Source: Candidatus Peregrinibacteria bacterium
Lineage (GTDB): Bacteria > Patescibacteriota > Gracilibacteria > UBA1369 > UBA12473
Direction of reading: 5' to 3'
Length of the DNA stretch: 54,283 nt
Assembly (NCBI GenBank): GCA_018659585.1
Contig: JABJMC010000035.1
Span: 1 to 54,283, forward strand
The notes beneath the pieces were generated by a model that saw only the letters and a program-made list of their open reading frames with translations, was not told the DNA's origin and ran no database searches. Positions within the stretch are counted from its first letter, which is position 1. Each line of letters opens with the position of its first letter. The translations under genes were made by a program, and so were the position numbers. This document shows positions 1 through 7,874 of this stretch, in pieces.

Positions 1-439
1 AAATTCCAGCCGTCACCAGGGAGTCTTTCCCGCCACCCAGTGGGACTAACGCCCGATCTTGTACTCCGATTTCCTCGGCTAATTCAATGTTTTTATCCCC
101 ATACGGGAATCTTATAAAATTCCGAAAATCAATTTGGTTTTGATAAAAAAATTCACCCAAACCATTAGCATAAACCTTATCCCAAAACTCCGCCATGTCA
201 CGCGTTAATTGTCCGGATTTAACCTTAATTTCGGGCGCTAAATAAGCTTTGTAATAACTAATCCCAAGCGCCAAATGTAAGTGAAATAAAACCGGCTCTA
301 TCAATTCAGAATCAACTTTTCCAATTTCCAAAACTTCTTCAAAATAAAGCTCACGATCATAAGAATAATTAAATCGCGCCACCCCCTCCTCTGGCTCAAA
401 AGTATATTTTTCGAAGTAAAAAGTCTGAAAAGAACTCAT
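1..439 (-). CDS. PP-loop domain protein, MurL-like (partial, N-terminal part)
   Basis: The gene runs off the left edge, so only about 146 N-terminal residues are visible. It begins MSSFQTFYFEKYTF and contains LALGISYYKAYLAPEI, then LVPLGGGKDSLVTAGI, which is a PP-loop nucleotide-binding motif of the SGGxDS type. From memory this layout resembles MurL, the epimerase that converts UDP-MurNAc-L-Ala-L-Glu to the D-Glu form in bacteria that lack the usual MurI/MurD route; that assignment is inference. Its ATG overlaps the stop codon of the upstream flippase in a TAATG junction, so the two genes are probably co-transcribed and translationally coupled. Another PP-loop ATPase, such as one acting on a cell-surface sugar, is the main alternative. 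Confidence 0.6.
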   Translation of the reverse strand, partial: MSSFQTFYFEKYTFEPEEGVARFNYSYDRELYFEEVLEIGKVDSELIEPVLFHLHLALGISYYKAYLAPEIKVKSGQLTRDMAEFWDKVYANGLGEFFYQNQIDFRNFIRFPYGDKNIELAEEIGVQDRALVPLGGGKDSLVTAGI

Positions 440-1923
440 TATTTATTCCTTAAAAGTGCAAGTCGTTCCTTGCTAACAACTCCAGTCAACCACAACATCG
501 AAACGTAAACAAGCGCTCCGAGTGGTACCAACACCAAGAAGTTAAAATTCTCAATCCTCACATACAAAGGATCTCTAAGCACATAAACCACCAACCCCAT
601 CACCGCCGCTGACAAAACAATCTTCAAAGCTCCACCCAATTTAATTTTATAATCAAAGTATTTCTTCAGCATGATTGCCGCTAAAATTACAATTATCATC
701 TCACTCAAAACACTCGTAAAAGCAGCGCCACGGAACCCCCAAGTCGGGATCACTAACAGATTGGCTATGATATTAAAAATCGCCCCAGTCGCACTAATAT
801 AAAGCAGCTTTCCTTGGTACCCAATCGCAATCAACGTAAAAGTAAAAACCGTACTCAAAAAAGCAAACATCATCGCAAAAACCAAGATTCGCAAAGCCAC
901 ATCAGACCCATAAAATCCTTCATCCATTCGACTTAAAAATTCCGGACTACTAATTATAAAAATCAAAGGATAAGCCAATACCTGCGCCCCCACCACAATC
1001 GGCAAACCCATGGCAATCAAAAAATCAAAAGCATGTTGAACAGTACGAGCTGCCTTTTCTGTGGAATCCTTAATTTGTCTGGTCAAAGTTGGTAAAACCG
1101 AGTTCATAAAATAGATTGGAATAATCGAAAGAATATCTAAAACACGCATTGGTACTCCATATAAACCAACCTCTTCCGGACCCTTCATCAACAACAATAA
1201 AATCGAATCAATCCGGAAATAAACCATATTCAAAATCAGCGCCAAACCATATGGCAAAGCTTTCCAAATCGTATCTTTCCAGTAATCAAAATCAAAACGA
1301 AACCAAATCTTGGCATAACGAGAAGCAAAGAAATAAGTAATCAAAAACATCACCAAATTCCCAAAAATCCCAGCCCACAACAAATGGTAAAACGCCTGCG
1401 CAGACGGCTCAGTAAAAGCGTAATAAACCACGTACAACATGTAAGAAAAGCTAATTACTTTTCCCACAATCAACCCAATTGTCGGGTACTGCATCTTTAA
1501 ATTAACCTGCAAAACACTCGAAACCGTCCCGTACATCAAAGACAAAAACACCGACAGCGACGCAATAGCCACTCCCACCGGAATAAAAGTGTCACTATAT
1601 TGGGGGATCAAAAACGCTGCCAAGACAGCCAAGCTCATGGTCGAAATCGACAAAATAAATCGCAAACTCAAAATATTCCCAATAATAAATTCCGTCTTTT
1701 TTTCATCCTTGGCCATCTCTCGTACTGCAATCGTAAACAATCCTAAATCCGCCGCAATTCCAAAGAAAGCCAAGAATTCAAAAATCGCCACATACTGCCC
1801 ATATCCATCCACACTCAAAAAATTCGTAATCAATTTAACAATTGCCACGCTCACAAGAGCACCAGCAATTTTCCCAGCCACCTGGATAAAGGTATTTGAT
1901 AATATTTTGCGAGCCATCGACAT
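439..1923 (-). CDS. Polysaccharide/lipid-linked oligosaccharide flippase (Wzx/MATE-like)
   Basis: The 494-residue protein is almost entirely hydrophobic, with about 12-14 predicted membrane segments. Its start, ARKILSNTFIQVAGKIAGAL, is typical of the polysaccharide transporter (PST/Wzx) branch of the MOP flippases. LGLFTIAVREMAKDEKK after the second helix and LSVPVR-like short loops also fit. Length matches the family (about 450-520 aa). Members move lipid-linked sugar units across the inner membrane for surface glycan assembly. The next gene overlaps by TAATG and carries a PP-loop; the pair may belong to a cell-surface glycan operon. ATG at 1923 is followed by a second ATG two codons in; either could be used. 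No clear Shine-Dalgarno sequence is seen. Confidence 0.85.
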   Translation of the reverse strand: MSMARKILSNTFIQVAGKIAGALVSVAIVKLITNFLSVDGYGQYVAIFEFLAFFGIAADLGLFTIAVREMAKDEKKTEFIIGNILSLRFILSISTMSLAVLAAFLIPQYSDTFIPVGVAIASLSVFLSLMYGTVSSVLQVNLKMQYPTIGLIVGKVISFSYMLYVVYYAFTEPSAQAFYHLLWAGIFGNLVMFLITYFFASRYAKIWFRFDFDYWKDTIWKALPYGLALILNMVYFRIDSILLLLMKGPEEVGLYGVPMRVLDILSIIPIYFMNSVLPTLTRQIKDSTEKAARTVQHAFDFLIAMGLPIVVGAQVLAYPLIFIISSPEFLSRMDEGFYGSDVALRILVFAMMFAFLSTVFTFTLIAIGYQGKLLYISATGAIFNIIANLLVIPTWGFRGAAFTSVLSEMIIVILAAIMLKKYFDYKIKLGGALKIVLSAAVMGLVVYVLRDPLYVRIENFNFLVLVPLGALVYVSMLWLTGVVSKERLALLRNK

Positions 1924-1993
1924 TTGGCGCCTGTTAAGAAGCCTTCATAAGATACAGGGATTTATTCCGAGAGGCTACTAATTTCCCAAGGGC

Positions 1994-3100
1994 TTAGCTC
2001 GCGCGTCTCAAAATCGCAGCTCCCTCTTCCATGGTGGGTCTTTCTGATCGATCGTAAGTCAACATAGAGGCCACTAGCGAGCAAGTTTTAGCTGGTAAGC
2101 TAGATTTAAAGTAATCAGATTTTACTTCTTGGAGATGCTGCAAGGCCTGTTCAATTTGAATAGCAGTAGGCTGAGAAGGTAATGAGTCTCGTAAATCATT
2201 AACAAAAGGCCCAATTTTTAAAGGATTCACATAAAATTCAAGCAAAGAAATTCCAGCCGCAAAAACATCTGTAGATGGATCATGAACATCAAGCGGATAC
2301 TCATACCACACTAAATCCACATAACGATCTGTCCCGCAAGTATAGGTCTCCATGGGAGCTCCTTTTGGGATGGCTGCATCATGGTCTCCAAGCTTCGCCT
2401 TATCTCCAATAACCCAAATATTTCCAGGTTTAAAATCACGATGAACCCAGCCTTGTTCATGAGCGTAGCCACATCCAATCATGGCCTGCGCCAGCAAATC
2501 CAAATAAACTTCCTCATCTAGCTGGGTTTTAATCCAATCAAGAGAGTCGGCTCCTTCATACCATTCTTTTAAGCGGACTCGACCCCCAGAATGGCCGGAA
2601 GAACAAGGAAAAATTCCTTCCGTTGCCAAATGCTCATGTCGTGGGAAATGAATGGGTCGAGAATGCATAGACTGATAACTTTTAGCTGGCCCCACTCTAA
2701 TATCTGGAGCATCTTGCAAATAAGGATCTCCATCACAAACCATTCGAGCTTGGTCATAACAACGATCCAGAGTGTTTGATTCGCAATAAACCAAGTTTTG
2801 TTTATTAGCTAATAAATCAGTCACAGCTCTTCGTAAGCGATCATAAAAATGAGAAAGTATATGAAAAATCTCAGCCCTTTCTTCTTCTGGAATTGATAAA
2901 AATTCTGCCATTTCACAGACGTGTTCTGACTCATTCGGCCACCATAGATGATTTTCGGAATGGCCATTTAAAGCAGACTCTTCAAAAAGCGCTTCAATCT
3001 GGGTATTCGTAAAAGTTTCTAACATTGGGCCTTCTTCAAATTTTCCTGATTCAATTAAATCATTTAAGGCGCTTGGCATATTAACTTCTTTCATTCCCAT
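1994..3100 (-). CDS. Eukaryotic-like protein kinase domain protein, paralogue 1
   Basis: The 368-residue protein has the kinase catalytic loop WVHRDFKPGNIWV at about residues 220-232. A LGDHDAA segment follows where canonical kinases have ADFGLA, so the metal-binding Asp is kept but DFG reads DHD. DVFAAGISLLEFY matches the helix F region of Ser/Thr kinases, and RSERPTMEE matches the conserved Arg of the C-lobe. The N-lobe is hard to align; VGPAK near residue 138 may hold the strand-3 lysine. About 100 acidic residues precede the kinase fold. It shares DLLAN-N-VY and PIHxPRH segments with the 4318-5727 paralogue. No membrane segment is seen, so it is probably cytoplasmic. Activity as a kinase is likely but not certain. 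Confidence 0.7.
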   Translation of the reverse strand: MGMKEVNMPSALNDLIESGKFEEGPMLETFTNTQIEALFEESALNGHSENHLWWPNESEHVCEMAEFLSIPEEERAEIFHILSHFYDRLRRAVTDLLANKQNLVYCESNTLDRCYDQARMVCDGDPYLQDAPDIRVGPAKSYQSMHSRPIHFPRHEHLATEGIFPCSSGHSGGRVRLKEWYEGADSLDWIKTQLDEEVYLDLLAQAMIGCGYAHEQGWVHRDFKPGNIWVIGDKAKLGDHDAAIPKGAPMETYTCGTDRYVDLVWYEYPLDVHDPSTDVFAAGISLLEFYVNPLKIGPFVNDLRDSLPSQPTAIQIEQALQHLQEVKSDYFKSSLPAKTCSLVASMLTYDRSERPTMEEGAAILRRAS

Positions 3101-3103
3101 AAA

Positions 3104-4318
3104 TTAATTGATTAAATATCCATCTTGTATTTCCCTTGGTTTTAATTCATGTGCTTTTTCAATTTCTCTCACAAACTGCCCCATAGTTGGCCTTTCCCAA
3201 ACACAAGCTGACAAAGCGTGTGCTACTACATACAAAATTCGATCTGGAATTTCTCTGAGCTCCCACCTCTCTAATCCTTTTAAAGTAAAATAAATCATAT
3301 CCGCATCTCTTTCTTCTTCTGGGAATTTGCATAACTCAGTCCACAAAATCGGTAAAAATTGATTTTCAATATCACCAGTCATGTAATGTTTGGGGAAATA
3401 TTGCTCCAATAAAGAAATTCCAGCCGCAAACGAATCAGAAGCTTTGGTAGCCACATAATCTTTAGGTAAGCCTCTAGAAATGCTAGGTTTATTGTCACGC
3501 TTGCTAAGCCCGCGATGCCACGCCATATCATTTATATATTCAGTACCCCTTGCCCAGCGATCAGCTCCGAAGCTTTTAGCTATATCCTCAAAACAAGTAT
3601 TTTCTGGCAAGACAAATTCATGATCACCTAACTGGCCCCAAAAAGCCCCAACAATTCCTTTATTAGGATTAAAATGACACAAAACATTAGCTGGTTTTAA
3701 ATCCAGATGAAGCAGTCCATTATCATGCAAACACTCACAACCCAAAAAAGCATCTCTTAGCAAAATCATCCTTTCATCTAGTGTTAAATCAGTTGCTCCA
3801 TCCATCAAATTCATTGCCACTCCTTGTGGCGAATTAATAATTCCCACTTTCCGCCTACCGCCAGGGTTTAGCCTGTTTAAAATATGATAATTCTCTTTTG
3901 CTAAAAAAGGATGATCAGGAATTTCAAAAATTTCAGTATACGAAATAGGCTCCTTAATTTTTACCAAGTGATTTTGATCTCCACTCATAGTTTGCCAGGG
4001 CCTTGATGGGCCATGAGTGTTCCAGAGCTCTCTATTAGCCAACAATGGTCGTGGTTGCGAATTTAAACGCATAACTTTGTGCCCACGCTCTTCTAGCCAG
4101 CCAGCTACCTGGTCTCGCATTCGCTCATAAAAAGGACTAAAATCTTGCCTAGGAGTTAGATCTTCAGCCTGCTCCTCTTCCCATAAAAGAGTTGGCGCAA
4201 AATACCAACCTGAATTTCGATAAAAATCTTCAAAAGCCTCTCTTAGCTGCTCTTGCGTAAAACCTTCCTCTGCTTCGAAAAGTTCATTAATTTTGTCTGG
4301 AGTAGAAAAGCTTTGCAT
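3104..4318 (-). CDS. Eukaryotic-like protein kinase domain protein, paralogue 2
   Basis: The 404-residue second member of a three-gene kinase array. The catalytic loop reads LLHLDLKPANVLC, with the HRD arginine replaced by Leu but Asp, Lys and Asn kept. The metal-binding segment is QLGDHEFV, so DFG reads DHE. HLVKIKEP near residue 150 is a candidate strand-3 VAIK lysine, and SDSFAAGISLLEQYF matches the helix F region. Loss of the HRD Arg is common in kinases that need no activation-loop phosphorylation. Its ATG overlaps the stop codon of the upstream paralogue (TAATG at 4316-4320), and the downstream paralogue starts 4 nt after its stop, so all three should be one transcript. No signal peptide or membrane helix is seen. 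Confidence 0.68.
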   Translation of the reverse strand: MQSFSTPDKINELFEAEEGFTQEQLREAFEDFYRNSGWYFAPTLLWEEEQAEDLTPRQDFSPFYERMRDQVAGWLEERGHKVMRLNSQPRPLLANRELWNTHGPSRPWQTMSGDQNHLVKIKEPISYTEIFEIPDHPFLAKENYHILNRLNPGGRRKVGIINSPQGVAMNLMDGATDLTLDERMILLRDAFLGCECLHDNGLLHLDLKPANVLCHFNPNKGIVGAFWGQLGDHEFVLPENTCFEDIAKSFGADRWARGTEYINDMAWHRGLSKRDNKPSISRGLPKDYVATKASDSFAAGISLLEQYFPKHYMTGDIENQFLPILWTELCKFPEEERDADMIYFTLKGLERWELREIPDRILYVVAHALSACVWERPTMGQFVREIEKAHELKPREIQDGYLIN

Positions 4319-5727
4319 TAGTCTAAAATTAAATCATATTCTTGCACCAAAACATCGTGCATCTCACTTAATTCGCAGCGGTTTTCCGGATAATAAGGAA
4401 AAGAGCTCACCACCATTTTCAATACATCCTCCGGGATAGGTCTATTCGTTGGATTCCACAACAAAAATGTTCGTAAGTATGCCAAAATTTCCTCAGGGCC
4501 ATCACCTGGCTTAACTTGATCAAAAAGAGGCTTAAATTTATCATGTGCAGATTTAGAAATTTTCCCATAATAAGCAAACAAAGTAGTCATTCCAAAAGAA
4601 AAAGAATCAGCTCCTGGTCCATAAACATATCCTGCTCCTCGATGCCGCAAGTCTTCATAAAACCAAGTATCCATAAAGCCTGGAGTTCCGGCAAAACCAG
4701 CTGGCTCCCCCAAATTACGGGACGGACAACAACCATCTTTGCAGACTAATTCACAGTCGCCAATCTTCCCCCGCCAACCAGTTTCTTCAGAGGATACAAA
4801 AATATTTCCCGGCTTAACATCCCGGTGAATCAATTCCGCCTTGTGCATAGCCTCCACTCCCACCATCGCGTCAACAATCACTTGGAGACAATCTTTCAAA
4901 GACATCTTCTTTCGTTGGCTAAGCAAAGATCCAGCCTCTAGCCTTTCCATCACTCCCACAAAAAAAGTTAGATTTTCATATTCTTCCCTAAACATATCTT
5001 CAAAATCATCTAATGGCCCTTCCCAAGCTGCAAGTTCTCGATTTCTTGCCTTAGTCATCAAGTCTTCACTTGGGAGATATCCCCAATCCGCAATCCGCGG
5101 ATGACGTGGTAAATGAATTGGAGCGTGAGGTTGCAACCTCGCGTCACGAGGAGTTTTAATTGCTGCCCCAGGATAATCTCTTAACTCAAAACATTCTGCT
5201 CGCGGCCGAGTAGGGCTCAGCTCTTTGTGGCGCAAAGCATTTTCTTTTTCTTTTGTTGGCCTATAAACAATATTTCCTTCATTAGCTAATAAGTCCGCTA
5301 AATGACGCTGCCATTTTTCCAAAAAATACATCAAAATAGAATAAATTTCTTGAGACGCCGCTTGCTCTTCTTCTAAAGTTCGATTGTGATCATCTTCTTG
5401 TGGTACATACAAAAAATCAACCAATCTACGCAAATCAATCGGACGCATACCTGGACCCTCCAACCCGGCAACTCTAATATCCGTTAATGGTTCCATCATC
5501 ACTCGTTGTTCACGCGGGTTATTTTCTACAAAACGCGTTAATCTATCCTTAAAATCTTCAGGGCGAAAAGTCCCAAACGCCCCCTCTGGCTCATCAAGAA
5601 AGTCTTTAGGCGCCCCCTCCGCAGCTCCTGCAAATTCAGTAGACAAAAAACCATCATCATCATTACAGGCGGCACGCAGACCAAACGGTCCTTCAACCAA
5701 AGGCGGGGGTATGGATATTTGGCGCAT
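4318..5727 (-). CDS. Eukaryotic-like protein kinase domain protein, paralogue 3
   Basis: The 469-residue first gene of the kinase array has the best-preserved fold. YPGAAIKTPRD supplies a VAIK-type lysine, MHKAELIHRDVKPGNIFV is a full HRDxKPxN catalytic loop, and GKIGDCELV replaces the DFG segment, keeping Asp but changing FG to CE. GAGADSF-like sequence GPGADSFSFGMTTLFAYY fits the helix F region. A 130-residue acidic N-terminal extension has no recognised domain. The gene is divergent from prfB; a TTGACA lies in the shared upstream region, but no good -10 partner was found. The protein may sense or relay a signal together with its two paralogues; the substrate is unknown. Confidence 0.72.
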   Translation of the reverse strand: MRQISIPPPLVEGPFGLRAACNDDDGFLSTEFAGAAEGAPKDFLDEPEGAFGTFRPEDFKDRLTRFVENNPREQRVMMEPLTDIRVAGLEGPGMRPIDLRRLVDFLYVPQEDDHNRTLEEEQAASQEIYSILMYFLEKWQRHLADLLANEGNIVYRPTKEKENALRHKELSPTRPRAECFELRDYPGAAIKTPRDARLQPHAPIHLPRHPRIADWGYLPSEDLMTKARNRELAAWEGPLDDFEDMFREEYENLTFFVGVMERLEAGSLLSQRKKMSLKDCLQVIVDAMVGVEAMHKAELIHRDVKPGNIFVSSEETGWRGKIGDCELVCKDGCCPSRNLGEPAGFAGTPGFMDTWFYEDLRHRGAGYVYGPGADSFSFGMTTLFAYYGKISKSAHDKFKPLFDQVKPGDGPEEILAYLRTFLLWNPTNRPIPEDVLKMVVSSFPYYPENRCELSEMHDVLVQEYDLILD

Positions 5728-5787
5728 CTTTAAAGGGGTGGGGTGTTTTTGGCGGGGATGGTGACATAAAACACTGATGATGTCAAC

Positions 5788-5816
5788 TTGAATGCTAGCG
5801 TTCCCTACTTTAAGCT
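5788..5816 (+). promoter_or_regulatory. Sigma-70 type promoter of prfB, leaderless
   Basis: TTGAAT at 5788-5793, a 17-nt spacer, then TAAGCT at 5811-5816. The ATG at 5823 lies exactly 6 nt after the -10 box, so transcription should begin at or next to the start codon. This supports ATG 5823 over the upstream GTG at 5817. Confidence 0.55.
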
Positions 5817-5822
5817 GTGGCT

Positions 5823-6929
5823 ATGCAACAAACTTTAGACACCATCGAAACTTTAAAAAAGGAGCTTGAGGATGCCAAAAAATTCCTCAACCTCTCTGAA
5901 ATGGCTACTCGGCGCGACGGCTTAGCCGAGCAAATGAATCAGCCTGGTTTTTGGGACGATCAAGCTCATGCTCAAAAAATTTCTCGCGAACATGGATTGC
6001 TTGAAAACACCATCACCTCCTGGGAAGAATTCGAAGAAAACGTTAAATATGTCGACGAATTATCAGGAGTAATCAACGAAGTAAAGGACGAAGAAGAATT
6101 CAATGAATTAAAAGAAAAAACCACCGAACTCCAACAAACTTTTGAAAAATTAGAAATCCAGCTTTACTTAAATGGCAAATACGACCAACTCCCTGTCCTT
6201 CTTTCTGTTCACGCTGGCGCTGGCGGTACCGATGCTCAAGATTGGGGCGAAATGGTCCTTCGTATGTACACCCGCTACGCCGAGAGCAAAGGTTGGAAAA
6301 CCGAACTTTTAGAACGTTCCGACGGCGAAGAAGCTGGCCTTAAATCCGCCACTATCCGCATCGAAGGAGATTTTACATATGGCTTTTTAAAAGAAGAAGC
6401 TGGCGCTCATCGCCTAGTTCGCCTTTCCCCGTTCAACATCAAACACACTCGTGAAACATCTTTTTGTTTAGTAGAAGTCATGCCCGAAATCGAAGCCGGT
6501 GAAGTTGAGATTAAAGACGAAGATTTAAAAGTAGATGTGTATCGTGCTAGCGGACATGGTGGTCAATCTGTTAACACCACTGATTCAGCGGTCCGAATCA
6601 AACATCTTCCCACTGGAATTGTTGTTCAGTGCCAAAACGAACGCAGCCAACTTCAAAACAAGCAACAAGCCATGAAAGCCTTGGCCTCCAAGCTAGTCTC
6701 CCTCAAAGAGCAACATCATTTAGAAGAGCTTGGCGAAATCAAAGGCGAGCATGTGGAAGGATCCTGGGGTAATCAAATTCGTTCTTATGTTATGCACCCC
6801 TATCAGATGGTAAAAGATCACCGCACTAAACACGAATCCAAACAAATCGAAGCCGTCCTTGATGGTGATACAAATGAAATAGATTTATTTATTGAGCGTT
6901 CACTTAAATCTCATAAGGAATCCAAATAA
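5823..6929 (+). CDS. prfB: Peptide chain release factor 2
   Basis: The 368-residue protein ends translation at UAA and UGA codons. It carries the SPF tripeptide of RF2 (LSPFNIKHTRETSF), which reads the stop codon, and the GGQ motif (SGHGGQSVN), which triggers peptidyl-tRNA hydrolysis. LSVHAGAGGTDAQDW and VQCQNERSQ are further family signatures. Many prfB genes have an in-frame UGA and programmed +1 frameshift near codon 25; here the region KKFLNLSEMATRRDG reads straight through, so that autoregulation is absent. Start: an in-frame GTG at 5817 also exists, but promoter spacing favours the ATG at 5823. The stop overlaps the def start (TAATG), so the two are translationally coupled. Its presence shows UGA is a stop in this organism. 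Confidence 0.97.
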   Translation: MQQTLDTIETLKKELEDAKKFLNLSEMATRRDGLAEQMNQPGFWDDQAHAQKISREHGLLENTITSWEEFEENVKYVDELSGVINEVKDEEEFNELKEKTTELQQTFEKLEIQLYLNGKYDQLPVLLSVHAGAGGTDAQDWGEMVLRMYTRYAESKGWKTELLERSDGEEAGLKSATIRIEGDFTYGFLKEEAGAHRLVRLSPFNIKHTRETSFCLVEVMPEIEAGEVEIKDEDLKVDVYRASGHGGQSVNTTDSAVRIKHLPTGIVVQCQNERSQLQNKQQAMKALASKLVSLKEQHHLEELGEIKGEHVEGSWGNQIRSYVMHPYQMVKDHRTKHESKQIEAVLDGDTNEIDLFIERSLKSHKESK

Positions 6930-7402
6930 TGGCCATTCTCGATATTCCCAAAAAAGAAGATAATCCCATTCTCCGAGAGGTCGCCAAGCCTGTTAAAAAG
7001 GTCGACAAAAAACTCCGCAAACTCATCAAAGACATGGAAGAAACCATGTATAACATCAATGGTGTGGGCTTAGCTGCCCCCCAAATTGGTTTGTCTATTC
7101 AGCTCGCCGTGGCCCGCCTTAATCCCGAGACAAAAAACGAACTCATCCTTGTCCTCATTAATCCCAAAATCACTTACCAGTCCGAAGAAATGACTAAAAT
7201 GGAAGAGGGTTGTTTAAGTGTGCCTGGAACCTGGGGCGACACTCTCCGCCACAAACAAATCATTTTTACTTATCAAGATTTAAAAGGCCAAGAAATCACC
7301 CTATCTCTTGAAGGATTTAACGCTCGCATTATTCAGCACGAAATAGATCATTTAAATGGGAAGTTGTATTTGGATCATTGCGAAAAAGTGCACGAGGAGT
7401 AA
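6929..7402 (+). CDS. def: Peptide deformylase
   Basis: The 157-residue enzyme removes the formyl group from nascent N-terminal methionine. All three family motifs are present: GVGLAAPQIG (motif 1), EGCLSVPG (motif 2, with the metal-binding Cys) and QHEIDHLNG (motif 3, with two metal-binding His and the catalytic Glu). Length is normal. The gene overlaps prfB by one base in a TAATG junction and is probably translated by re-initiation. Pairing release factor and deformylase puts the end of one protein and N-terminal processing in one transcript; fmt, the more usual neighbour, is not here. Confidence 0.97.
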   Translation: MAILDIPKKEDNPILREVAKPVKKVDKKLRKLIKDMEETMYNINGVGLAAPQIGLSIQLAVARLNPETKNELILVLINPKITYQSEEMTKMEEGCLSVPGTWGDTLRHKQIIFTYQDLKGQEITLSLEGFNARIIQHEIDHLNGKLYLDHCEKVHEE

Positions 7403-7420
7403 AAGCCTCGCTCAAACCCC

Positions 7421-7449
7421 TTGCAAAAACATCACTTTTAAGGTAAAAT
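7421..7449 (+). promoter_or_regulatory. Promoter of the 7479-12063 pair
   Basis: TTGCAA at 7421-7426, a 17-nt spacer, and TAAAAT at 7444-7449. It is followed by AAATAGAAACAAAAA, similar to the leader after the -10 box of two other giant-protein genes. The predicted start site is near 7456, giving a leader of about 23 nt. Confidence 0.6.
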
Positions 7450-7478
7450 AAATAGAAACAAAAATAAATTTTAAAGCT

Positions 7479-7874
7479 ATGGCTACTTCTCAAGCACACA
7501 ATTCTTCACAGGATGATACCCAAAAACGGGTAAAACACATCTTTGGAGACCCGCGCCAGCAAATGAATGAACTAGTTAACACTTCTGTTGCTATTCAGTC
7601 TTTACCGCAAGGCTTACAAGGCAAATTAGTAAAAGCCTTAGCCGTAATGCCTGAAGAAAAACAAATCCAAGCTGTTCAAGCTTTACAAAAAGAACAAGGC
7701 GCCTACATGGACACCGCTATTCGTAATCAAGCCATGGGTCGCCAAGCCCTTCATAAACTCAAACTATTAAAAAAGAAATACAAGCGAAAAAAACGCGAAC
7801 TTCTCGAGAAATACGAAAAACGCGAAGCTGAAAAGAAAACCACTCAAGCCTTAAACCAAAATCGACATGTTTAA
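7479..7874 (+). CDS. Small basic protein of unknown function, paired with a giant protein
   Basis: The 131-residue protein is not a family I recognise. The middle is a helical segment, LVNTSVAIQSLPQGLQGKLV followed by a helix ending in VQALQKEQ. The C-terminal 40 residues are very rich in Lys, Arg and Glu (KLKLLKKKYKRKKRELLEKY) and look like a long charged helix or nucleic-acid-binding tail. The segment from LVNTS to LQKE aligns by eye with LVVTS to LQNSKE in the 49315-49605 protein, which also lies beside a giant gene. Its 3' end overlaps the next gene by 8 nt, so the two are one transcription unit. A role tied to the giant protein (chaperone, anchor or nucleic-acid contact) is possible but unproven. 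Confidence 0.65.
   Translation: MATSQAHNSSQDDTQKRVKHIFGDPRQQMNELVNTSVAIQSLPQGLQGKLVKALAVMPEEKQIQAVQALQKEQGAYMDTAIRNQAMGRQALHKLKLLKKKYKRKKRELLEKYEKREAEKKTTQALNQNRHV

Noticed and set aside
5823-5950. Programmed +1 frameshift in prfB
   Set aside because: No in-frame TGA or slippery CTT-TGA is present; the frame is open from the start.
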